Below, piece by piece: positions 32,069-38,552 of a DNA stretch of 38,552 bases. The stretch spans positions 1 to 38,552 of the forward strand of contig JAGXGM010000080.1 in assembly GCA_024636675.1 (NCBI GenBank). The letters run 5' to 3'. The notes under the pieces are model-generated. The model saw nothing but the letters and a program-made list of their open reading frames with translations. It ran no database searches and was not told where the DNA came from. The first letter of the stretch is position 1. The number at the start of each line of letters is the position of its first letter. Source of the stretch: Hydrogenophilales bacterium (GTDB lineage Bacteria > Pseudomonadota > Gammaproteobacteria > Burkholderiales > Thiobacillaceae). The translations under genes and the position numbers were made by a program.

Positions 32069-32515
32069 ATGCTCGACATCCTGGTTTACCTCTACGAAAG
32101 CTTCCGCATGGCCGAGCTGGCGCCCGATCGCGACGCGCTGGAAAAACGCCTGTTTGCTGCCGGCTTTGAAGAAGCCGACATCAATGCCGCGCTCGACTGG
32201 TACGCCAACCTCTCCGGCAGCGCCACCCACGAACGGCTGGCCCAGGCCTTCGATCGCCACTATGCGCCCGAAGAGCTGGAGCGCCTGAACGACGCCTGCC
32301 GCAACGAGCTGACCTATCTGGTCTCGGCACAGGTGCTCGACCCCGAATCGCGTGAATGGGTGATTTCGGGGCTGATGGCGCTGGGCGGCGAAGACATCGA
32401 ACCGGAGCACGTGCGCTGGATGACTCTGATCGTACTGTGGAGCCGCGGGCTGATCGAACATTTCACTCACCTTGAAGACATGCTGCTCAGCCACGAGCCA
32501 GGACGTCTGCATTAA
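32069..32515 (+). CDS. smg: Smg family (DUF494) protein
   Basis: A 148-aa protein, MLDILVYLYESFRMAEL at the start, then LFAAGFEEADINAALDWY and LTYLVSAQVLDPESREWVISGLMAL. This is the whole DUF494/Smg sequence, whose gene is typically found between dprA and topA as here. It is helical and cytoplasmic. The function of the family is not established. It starts 4 bases after the dprA stop and ends 20 bases before topA. Confidence 0.94.
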   Translation: MLDILVYLYESFRMAELAPDRDALEKRLFAAGFEEADINAALDWYANLSGSATHERLAQAFDRHYAPEELERLNDACRNELTYLVSAQVLDPESREWVISGLMALGGEDIEPEHVRWMTLIVLWSRGLIEHFTHLEDMLLSHEPGRLH

Positions 32516-32535
32516 GGCGACACACTAAATCAATC

Positions 32536-35115
32536 ATGTCCAAACTCGTTATCGTCGAATCGCCGTCAAAATCAAAAACGCTGAAAAAATACCTCGGCGC
32601 GGACTACGAAATCCTCGCCAGCTACGGCCACGTGCGCGACCTGGAGCCGAAAACCGGCGCGGTCGATACCGAAAACTTCAGCATGAAGTACCAGGTCATC
32701 GAGCGCAACGCCAAGCACGTCGAGGCCATCGTCAAAGCCGCCAAGAAGGCTGACGAAGTGCTGCTGGCGACCGACCCGGACCGCGAAGGCGAGGCGATTT
32801 CCTGGCACATCAGCGAAATCCTCAAGGAACGCAAGGTCAAGACGCCGATGAAGCGGGTGGCCTTCTACGAGATCACCGAATCCGCCGTCCAGGACGCGGT
32901 GCGCAACCCGCGCGAGATTGCGACCGATCTGGTCGACGCGCAGCAGGCACGCCGCGCGCTGGATTATCTGGTGGGCTTCAACCTGTCGCCGCTGCTGTGG
33001 CGCAAGATCAGTCCGGGCCTGAGTGCCGGCCGCGTGCAGTCGCCCGCGTTGCGGATGATCGTCGAGCGCGAGCTGGAAATCGAGGCGTTCAATCCGCGCG
33101 AATACTGGTCGCTCCACCTCGACAGCCACAAGGGCACGCAGCCGTTCACCGCCAAGCTCACCTATTTCAAGGGCGAAAAGCTCGACCAGTTCTCGGTCGA
33201 GCACGAGGCGCGCAGCACGGAATGGCTCGCCACGCTGGAAGGCCGCGACGCCACGGTGATGCGCATCGAGAAGAAGCGCCGTGCACGCCATCCGGGCGCC
33301 CCGTTCACCACCTCGACCCTGCAGCAGGCAGGGGTGCGCCAGCTCGGCATGACCACCGACCGCGTGATGCGCACCGCGCAGCAGCTGTACGAAGGCATCG
33401 ACCTTGGCGAAGGCCCGGTCGGCCTTATCACCTACATGCGAACCGATTCGGTCAACCTGGCGCAGGAAGCAATCACCGACATCCGCAAGTATGTGGGCGC
33501 TAACTTCGAAAAGGATTTTCTGCCGCCCGCCGCGATCGCCTACAAGGCCAAGACCAAGAACGCACAGGAGGCGCACGAGGCGGTGCGCCCAACCTCGGTG
33601 ATCCGCTCGCCCGACGCCGTGAAGCCGTTTCTGTCGCACGACCAGGCACGCTTGTACGAGCTGATCTGGAAACGCACCGTTGCCTGCCAGATGACGCCCG
33701 CGCAGTTCGACACTATTGCCGCCGACATCACGGTGGGCGAGGGCACCTTCCGTGCCACCGGGCAGACGCTGGCTTTCGCCGGCTTTCTGGCGGTATATCA
33801 GGACGACGAGGACGAGGAAGAGTCCAGATTGCCCGCGTTGACCGAGGGCGAAACCCTGCCGGTCGACAAGCTCTATGGCGAACAGCACTTCACCCAGCCC
33901 CCGCCGCGCTACACCGAAGCCAGCCTGGTGAAAGCGCTGGAGGAGCATGGCATCGGCCGCCCATCCACCTATGCCAGCATCATCTCCACCCTGCAGGATC
34001 GCGAATACGTGGTGCTGGAGAAAAAGCGCTTTCAGCCGACCGACATCGGCCGTCTGGTCAATTGCTTCCTGACCCGGCATTTCAGCCACTATGTCGATTA
34101 CGACTTCACCGCCAATCTGGAGGACAAGCTCGACGATGTCTCCAACGGCAAGCGGGTCTGGACACGCCTGCTGGGCGAATTCTGGAGCGAGTTCGGTGGT
34201 GACCTGAAGGCCAAGCAGGACGTCGAGCGTGGCTGCCCGATCCCGGAGGCCTGCCCCAAGTGCAGCAAGCCGCTGTTCATGCAGGCCAGCAAACGAGGGC
34301 TCTTCATCGGCTGTTCCGGCTATCCGGAATGCGATTACACGCGGCCGCTGCATGCGGCTACCGCCGAGGGCGACAACCTCCTGGGCCAGGATCCGGCCAC
34401 CGGCCTTGACGTCAAACTGCTGTCGGGCCGCTTCGGACCCTATGTGCAAATCGGCGAGATGCCTGAAGACAAGAAGGCACCGAAGCCGCGCCGCGCCTCG
34501 TGGCCGAAGGACATTCCGCTTGAAAACGCTACGCTTGAACTGGCACTGAAGTTTTTGTCGCTACCGCGCGAAGTCGGCCACCATCCGACCACCGGTCTGC
34601 CGATCGTAGCCAACAACGGCCGCTTCGGGCCCTATCTGCTGCACGACGGCAAGTTCAAGTCGATCCCCAAAACCGACAGCGTCTACGAAATCGACCTGCC
34701 GCGCGCACTCGAAGTGCTGGTGATGGAACGCGAGCCCCGCGGCGCCGACTCGGCCGCCTCGCTGCTGAAGAACCTGGGGCCACACCCGGAAGACGGCAAG
34801 GACATCACCGTGCGCAGCGGCCGCTACGGCCCCTACGTGAAGCACGGCAGCACTAACGCCACCCTGCCCAAGGACATCACGCCGGAAGAGATCACGCTGG
34901 ACGAAGCGCTCAGCCTGATCGCCGCGCGCGTTGCCAAAGGCCCGGCCAAAAAGCCGGTGAAAAAAGCCGCCGCCAAACCCGCAGCGGCCAAGAAAGCGAA
35001 AGCTGCCGACGCCGCCGAAACCAAAAAGCCCGCCACTAAAAAGGCAACAACAAAAAAAGCGCCCGCCAAGACCGCCACGACCAAGAAACCGGCCAGCAAA
35101 AAAGCTGCTGCATGA
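32536..35115 (+). CDS. topA: DNA topoisomerase I
   Basis: An 859-aa type IA topoisomerase that relaxes negative supercoils. The TOPRIM domain has IVESPSKSKTLKKYL (Glu9 region) and LLATDPDREGEAISWH. The catalytic Tyr300 is in LITYMRTDSV. The C-terminal part has one Cys4 zinc motif (CPKCSKPLFM...GCSGYPECDY), three GRFGPYV-type repeats (GRFGPYVQIGE, GRFGPYLLHDG, GRYGPYVKHGS), and then a Lys/Ala/Thr-rich tail of about 55 residues (for example KKPVKKAAAKPAAAKKAKA), which is probably disordered and DNA-binding. This is the usual proteobacterial form with zinc-less repeats. Its stop overlaps the next ATG. Confidence 0.97.
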   Translation: MSKLVIVESPSKSKTLKKYLGADYEILASYGHVRDLEPKTGAVDTENFSMKYQVIERNAKHVEAIVKAAKKADEVLLATDPDREGEAISWHISEILKERKVKTPMKRVAFYEITESAVQDAVRNPREIATDLVDAQQARRALDYLVGFNLSPLLWRKISPGLSAGRVQSPALRMIVERELEIEAFNPREYWSLHLDSHKGTQPFTAKLTYFKGEKLDQFSVEHEARSTEWLATLEGRDATVMRIEKKRRARHPGAPFTTSTLQQAGVRQLGMTTDRVMRTAQQLYEGIDLGEGPVGLITYMRTDSVNLAQEAITDIRKYVGANFEKDFLPPAAIAYKAKTKNAQEAHEAVRPTSVIRSPDAVKPFLSHDQARLYELIWKRTVACQMTPAQFDTIAADITVGEGTFRATGQTLAFAGFLAVYQDDEDEEESRLPALTEGETLPVDKLYGEQHFTQPPPRYTEASLVKALEEHGIGRPSTYASIISTLQDREYVVLEKKRFQPTDIGRLVNCFLTRHFSHYVDYDFTANLEDKLDDVSNGKRVWTRLLGEFWSEFGGDLKAKQDVERGCPIPEACPKCSKPLFMQASKRGLFIGCSGYPECDYTRPLHAATAEGDNLLGQDPATGLDVKLLSGRFGPYVQIGEMPEDKKAPKPRRASWPKDIPLENATLELALKFLSLPREVGHHPTTGLPIVANNGRFGPYLLHDGKFKSIPKTDSVYEIDLPRALEVLVMEREPRGADSAASLLKNLGPHPEDGKDITVRSGRYGPYVKHGSTNATLPKDITPEEITLDEALSLIAARVAKGPAKKPVKKAAAKPAAAKKAKAADAAETKKPATKKATTKKAPAKTATTKKPASKKAAA

Positions 35116-35510
35116 GTTCGCTTCCCAGCCTGCTCGTGGTCAACGCCTTCATTGGCACGGCCGGCTACAAAAAGCTCTATCAGGAACTGGGCTACTCCGT
35201 CGTCACCGAATGGTCGGAGCGCCGCGCCATCAGTCTGGTGCGTAAAAACCCGCCTGCCGTCATCGTCGCGGACTTTTACCACCAGAGTGATTTTCGCGAT
35301 CGCCTGTCCAACCTCGAGTCCCTGCTGGCCGCGGTGCAAAGCGCACCGAATACCCGTATTCTGGTTTTTTATGAACCCGCTCACCAAGCGGTGCTGGACA
35401 CGGTCTGCGCTCGTCTGCGCATCGACGCCGCTTTCACCCTGCCGGTTCAGGAAGACCGTTTGCGCGCCACGCTACAGGCCTGGCTAGACAATCCGGTTGC
35501 ACCGGTTTGA
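35112..35510 (+). CDS. Unknown 132-aa protein with receiver-like fold
   Basis: I do not recognise a named family. The order of segments looks like a response-regulator-type alpha/beta fold: LLVVNAFIGTAGYKKLYQELGYSVVT, RRAISLVRKNPPAVIVADFYH, TRILVFYEPAHQAVL and IDAAFTLPVQEDRLRATLQAWLDN. The Asp of VADFYH takes the place of the phospho-acceptor, but the acidic pair after the first strand is absent (VVNAF), so phosphorylation is unlikely. It overlaps the topA stop by ATGA and is the last gene before a strong terminator, so it is expressed with topA. Confidence 0.8.
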   Translation: MSSLPSLLVVNAFIGTAGYKKLYQELGYSVVTEWSERRAISLVRKNPPAVIVADFYHQSDFRDRLSNLESLLAAVQSAPNTRILVFYEPAHQAVLDTVCARLRIDAAFTLPVQEDRLRATLQAWLDNPVAPV

Positions 35511-35575
35511 CAGACAGGGCGGGCGCTAGGAGGTCCGCCTTGGGGCGATGCCATCACGAACAAGATGACTTCTAA

Positions 35576-35608
35576 ATCAAAAAGCCCGGCAGTACCGGGC
35601 TTTTTGAT
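35576..35608 (+). terminator. Strong intrinsic terminator after the topA operon
   Basis: ATCAAAAAGCCCGG pairs perfectly with CCGGGCTTTTTGAT around the loop CAGTA: a 14-bp stem whose outer half supplies an A-run on one side and a T-run on the other. It should work in both directions. It ends the lysM-dprA-smg-topA operon. Confidence 0.93.
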
Positions 35609-35879
35609 GGTTTCGCACAACGCTGAAAGCACTCCAAATTAGTGTCACTAGGCCATAAGCAAAATCAACGGCTTAGCCATCATTTCCATCACTAGCCTGC
35701 GAAGATTTCGCCTGAAAAAGTGGCGCTGCAATGAATATATGCATGAAATAGTGCCGCGGCCGCTGTAGCGGCGAAAAATTCGCCACCAACTCCGATTGGA
35801 CGTCTACCAAAGAAACGACTGTCTCAATCTATCCAAGAGGGGAAGTTCCGGTAGGGAGGCCGATCGTCTCTTGTTCGGC
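35609..35879. other. Gene-free stretch between the topA terminator and the insertion sequence
   Basis: No convincing gene is seen on either strand. The region is less GC-rich than the core genes. It holds a small hairpin GGCGAA-AAA-TTCGCC at 35770-35784 and the sequence next to the left end of the insertion sequence. It may be debris from earlier rearrangements at the edge of the Rhs locus. Confidence 0.4.
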
Positions 35880-37480
35880 GATTCTGTTGAAAAACTCCCT
35901 GGATATTGCGGCTGATTTGGCTATGATTTCAGCATCTGATGCGCGGGGAGCCTAGCTATGATGGGAAGTCAGACAGGCAGTCAGGATCGACTGTTTTACT
36001 CTTTCAACCTCGACGAACACATTCCCCAGAATCACCTCCTCCGCAGCATGGACCGCTGCCTCGACCTGAGCGAACTACGCCAGCACCTGGCGGATTACTA
36101 CAGCTACACTGGCCGTCCTTCGACCGATCCCGAACTGATGATCCGCATGCTGATCATTGGTTATTGTTACGGCATTCGTTCTGAACGACGCTTGTGCGAA
36201 GAAGTCCATCTCAACCTCGCCTATCGCTGGTTCTGCCGCCTTGGCCTGGAAGATGCCGTGCCAGACCACTCCACCTTCTCCAAGAATCGCCATGGACGCT
36301 TTCGTGCCAGCGAGGCCTTCCGCTGGGTGTTCGACGAAGTGGTCCGCCGTTGCATGGCTGAGGGTCTCGTCAAGGGCGAGGGCTTCGCAGTGGACGCCAG
36401 CCTGATCGCGGCGGACGCAAGCCATCAGCACAGCGTGCAGACTGGAGAGGCAATCGACTGGACGAACCCGACACTCGGCAACCGTGCTGTGCATGAGTAT
36501 CTGGAAGCACTGGACGACGAGGTCCTCGCCGAAGTGGTACCCCGCAAGACTTCTTTGTCTGACCCACAATCGCGATGGACGGCTGCAACCGGCGGCATCG
36601 CCTTCTTTGCCTACTCGACCAACTACCTGATCGACACTTCCCATGGCGTCATCCTTGATGTGGAAGCGACGCCGGCGAACCGTACCGAGGAAGTCGCATC
36701 CACCAAGGTGATGGTAGATCGGGTGGAGGCGCGGTTCGACCTTACGCCCCAGCGGCTCATCGGTGACACTGCTTACGGCTCCGCGCAGCTGCTCGGCTGG
36801 ATGGTCGGCGAGAAAGGCATCGAACCGCATGTGCCGGTCTGGGACAAGACCGAACGTAAGGACGACACCCTCTCCAGCAATGACTTCACGTGGAATGAAG
36901 CAGCCGACGAGTACCGTTGTCCGGAAGAACATGCACTACGGATCAACTGGCGTCCATTCAAGAACCCGCGTTCGCATGTCACGAAGGCTGACACCCTCAT
37001 CTATCGGTCAAGCCAGGCCGATTGCAAGAACTGCCCAATGAAACCCAGGTGCTGCCCGAACACTGCAGTTCGCAAGATCACTCGCAGCATTCATGAAGCC
37101 GCACGCGATGTAGCCCGGCGTATCGCCACAACCCCCGAATACTTGCGTTCGCGTTGCGAACGCAAGAAGGTCGAAATGCTGTTTGCCCATCTCAAACGCA
37201 TATTAAAACTTGATCGACTCCGACTACGTGGGCTTAGCGGTGCGAGCGACGAATTCACCCTGGCTGCTGCGGTACAGAATCTGCGTCGTTTGGCCAAACT
37301 GACCGCGCAAGCGCCACCGATTGACGGGATAGGTGCGTCTGCATGACGCAAAAACAGCAGGACTAACAACAAAACCGGGCGTTCAGACCCGAATGCAGGC
37401 CTCGAAAGAGGCAAGTCTCCCAAATTCCAGCCTTGATGAAAGCTGATCGCGAGTGCGACAGCAAGTTTTTCAACAGAATC
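35880..37480 (+). mobile_element. IS1182-family-like insertion sequence
   Basis: The ends are 17-bp perfect inverted repeats: GATTCTGTTGAAAAACT at 35880-35896 and its complement at 37464-37480. Both flanks carry CGGC (35876-35879 and 37481-37484), which fits a 4-bp target duplication. The element is 1601 bp and contains one intact transposase gene at 35958-37346. The perfect ends and open reading frame suggest recent arrival and possible activity. Confidence 0.88.
35958..37346 (+). CDS. IS1182-family DDE transposase
   Basis: A 462-aa transposase with the features of the IS1182 group: the N-terminal IPQNHLLRSMDRCLDLSELR and GRPSTDPELMIRMLIIGYCYGIRSERRLCEEV. The catalytic triad candidates are Asp146 (FAVDASLI), Asp270 (LIGDTAYGS) and Glu406 (KKVEMLFAHLKRIL). 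A Cys cluster (DCKNCPMKPRCC) lies before the last catalytic segment. GGGGAG lies about 10 bases before the ATG; two ATG codons follow each other and either could be used. The frame is intact from end to end. Confidence 0.93.
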   Translation: MMGSQTGSQDRLFYSFNLDEHIPQNHLLRSMDRCLDLSELRQHLADYYSYTGRPSTDPELMIRMLIIGYCYGIRSERRLCEEVHLNLAYRWFCRLGLEDAVPDHSTFSKNRHGRFRASEAFRWVFDEVVRRCMAEGLVKGEGFAVDASLIAADASHQHSVQTGEAIDWTNPTLGNRAVHEYLEALDDEVLAEVVPRKTSLSDPQSRWTAATGGIAFFAYSTNYLIDTSHGVILDVEATPANRTEEVASTKVMVDRVEARFDLTPQRLIGDTAYGSAQLLGWMVGEKGIEPHVPVWDKTERKDDTLSSNDFTWNEAADEYRCPEEHALRINWRPFKNPRSHVTKADTLIYRSSQADCKNCPMKPRCCPNTAVRKITRSIHEAARDVARRIATTPEYLRSRCERKKVEMLFAHLKRILKLDRLRLRGLSGASDEFTLAAAVQNLRRLAKLTAQAPPIDGIGASA

Positions 37481-37727
37481 CGGCCGAAGCGGTCTTACGT
37501 CCAGCTAGACAAGTGTGTCCGCTCAAGGCTCCTGAGCGGTCGGATGTCAGTCAGTCACGCCGAACGTCTGCTTCCTGGTACGGCGAACGCGTACTCCCGA
37601 CCCAAAGTGGAAGCTGGCTGGTTTGAAAAACAGACGTTCAGGTGGCTTTTTTGTTTTATTACAAGACACCGAGTTGTGTTTTCACTTGACTACGGTCGGC
37701 TAATGGGTGGCCCCTTTAATTCCGGGC
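37481..37727. other. Gene-free stretch between the insertion sequence and the putative immunity gene
   Basis: No supported gene. CCGCTCA (37519-37525) and TGAGCGG (37533-37539) form a 7-bp stem. GAACGTCTG near 37562 is repeated in inverted form as CAGACGTTC near 37631, just before a T-rich run. The latter could be a loose transcription stop, but the 60-base loop makes this doubtful. The sequence is AT-richer than the core genome, like the Rhs tip. Confidence 0.35.
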
Positions 37728-37991
37728 TTATCGTTGGTCCTTTGATTTCTCCAGATAATTCGGATTAAGCCAAATGGTATGGATATGCCCTGCATCATCG
37801 ACAAATTCCAATTCAGCAGAACCGTCCATCTCGAATCCCTGAACGACAAGCACCTTCCCGACTTGGGCGTAAATCGCAACCTGGTCTTCCTCTGGGAGTC
37901 CGTCTGGTAGCCCCTCAGGAATCTCGATGATTCTGATGTGGTCTCCACTGGTTATTGGGTTTTTATTCCGATCAAAATGAACCTGGTTCAT
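37728..37991 (-). CDS. Putative immunity protein for the Rhs C-terminal toxin
   Basis: An 87-aa acidic, soluble protein with no signal peptide: MNQVHFDRNKNPITSGDHIRI, then IPEGLPDGLPEEDQVAIYAQ and ELEFVDDAGHIHTIWLNPNYLE. It looks like a small beta-barrel of SH3-like size. ATG 37991 starts 2 bases after the Rhs stop, with GGGAG about 8 bases upstream and overlapping the Rhs end, so the pair is co-translated. Position, size, acidity and lower GC content fit a cognate immunity gene. I know of no named immunity family that I could assign with confidence, so the function is inferred from position. Confidence 0.7.
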   Translation of the reverse strand: MNQVHFDRNKNPITSGDHIRIIEIPEGLPDGLPEEDQVAIYAQVGKVLVVQGFEMDGSAELEFVDDAGHIHTIWLNPNYLEKSKDQR

Positions 37992-37993
37992 GC

Positions 37994-38552
37994 TTAACTC
38001 CCTGAACAGCGACAACCAACATGTTTAGGTTGCTGACCCAAAGCGCGTGTGGCATTTCGCTTGGCAACCTTAGAAGCTGTAGCGCAGTCGCTTTCTGTAG
38101 CGGTACCAAAAGCATAAGCTCGAGTGTTTTTCGGATCATTCAGGTTCGCGTCTGCCCTGCAATTACAAGTGCAGCCACATTTCGGCTTTGCTGGCGCTGG
38201 TATGGAGCGACTCTCAGAAATTGAAGCGTCCCCCGGAGTTGACATGATCGCCGCAATAGTGGCGCCACCGACTAGAGCCTGTATTCCCGTACCAATCAGC
38301 GCACCAATTGCCGTGCCGGGTCCCGGAAAGACTAACGTGCCGATACCCGCGCCAACAGCCGTACCGGGGGTCAATCCGTCAGGATCAGTAAACATCATCG
38401 GATTTTGATTCACATACCCATAAGTATTCAGTCCTCCAGCCAACCCAATCGGATCACTCTGCACATACCGTCCCGTCCCCGGTTCATAGTCCCGGAAATA
38501 GTTGTAATGCAGCCCCGTCTCCTTATCAAAGTACTGCCCCGGGAACCGCGGG
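37994..38552 (-). CDS. Rhs repeat protein, 3' end with variable toxin-like tip (cut by window edge)
   Basis: 185 residues of the C-terminal end are in the window. The first 60 are the conserved Rhs core boundary: [40 protein letters not shown] and [11 protein letters not shown]. The last 125 residues are the variable tip. This begins with a Gly/Ala-rich, membrane-like stretch ([20 protein letters not shown], then [19 protein letters not shown]). A Cys-rich end follows: [11 protein letters not shown], then [20 protein letters not shown] and HVGCRCSGS, seven Cys in all. I recognise no toxin catalytic motif. Rhs proteins form a shell around such tips and deliver them to neighbouring cells, often through type VI secretion. 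No secretion genes are in view. Confidence 0.9.
   Translation of the reverse strand, partial: PRFPGQYFDKETGLHYNYFRDYEPGTGRYVQSDPIGLAGGLNTYGYVNQNPMMFTDPDGLTPGTAVGAGIGTLVFPGPGTAIGALIGTGIQALVGGATIAAIMSTPGDASISESRSIPAPAKPKCGCTCNCRADANLNDPKNTRAYAFGTATESDCATASKVAKRNATRALGQQPKHVGCRCSGS

Noticed and set aside
32572-34449. A 625-codon open frame on the minus strand opposite topA
   Set aside because: It is the shadow of topA; no motif, and composition typical of reverse reading.
37433-37768. A 111-codon plus-strand frame crossing the right end of the insertion sequence
   Set aside because: It begins inside the mobile element, runs across the inverted repeat, and ends inside the opposite-strand immunity gene. 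No family resemblance.
37992-38015. Longer start for the putative immunity gene
   Set aside because: It would overlap the Rhs stop without a ribosome-binding site; the ATG at 37991 has one at the right distance.
1-38552. CRISPR arrays, tRNA and rRNA genes
   Set aside because: No regularly spaced direct repeats and no tRNA or rRNA sequence were seen on reading the window.

Overview
The window is GC-rich chromosomal DNA of a betaproteobacterium. Two conserved blocks point to a Thiobacillus/Hydrogenophilales-like organism: rsmB-DUF4390-ntrY-ntrX-trkA-trkH, and def/fmt lying divergent from lysM-dprA-smg-topA. This placement comes from gene content and order only; no database search was possible.

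Left end (1-11.9 kb). The 5' end of rho and trxA lie on the minus strand, with fdxA (7Fe ferredoxin) divergent from them. An AddB-like Fe-S nuclease (1101-3782) and an AddA-like UvrD helicase/nuclease (7117-10473) follow. Between them sits a complete EcoRII/Dcm-type restriction-modification cassette: C5 methyltransferase, a 93-aa unknown protein, Vsr mismatch endonuclease and EcoRII-like endonuclease. Its base composition is visibly less GC-rich than the flanks. The helicase gene also carries an in-frame palindromic insert. A DUF938 methyltransferase and two small conserved or membrane proteins follow.

Middle (11.9-18.6 kb). argJ is followed by a PNPOx-like protein, a PNPOx-GAF regulator and a convergent secreted cytochrome c. 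Next come a DUF815 ATPase, a Nudix-ThiE-like fusion, a small anchored protein, and a lone phoU behind a plausible Pho box.

Minus-strand block (18.6-29.5 kb). Read in the direction of transcription the order is def, fmt, rsmB, DUF4390 protein, ntrY, ntrX, trkA, a decayed trkH remnant, trkH, a TPR protein and yggX. Several of these genes overlap. The ntrX product keeps its receiver and DNA-binding ends, but its AAA+ domain has lost the Walker A lysine and the GAFTGA loop.

Right end (29.7-38.6 kb). lysM, dprA, smg, topA and a 132-aa gene form a plus-strand operon closed by a strong terminator. An IS1182-type insertion sequence follows, with 17-bp inverted repeats and a 4-bp direct repeat. The window ends in the 3' end of an Rhs gene on the minus strand. 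It encodes a Cys-rich variable C-terminal tip and is followed at once by a small gene that is probably its immunity partner. This toxin/immunity pair is the best candidate here for an undescribed system.
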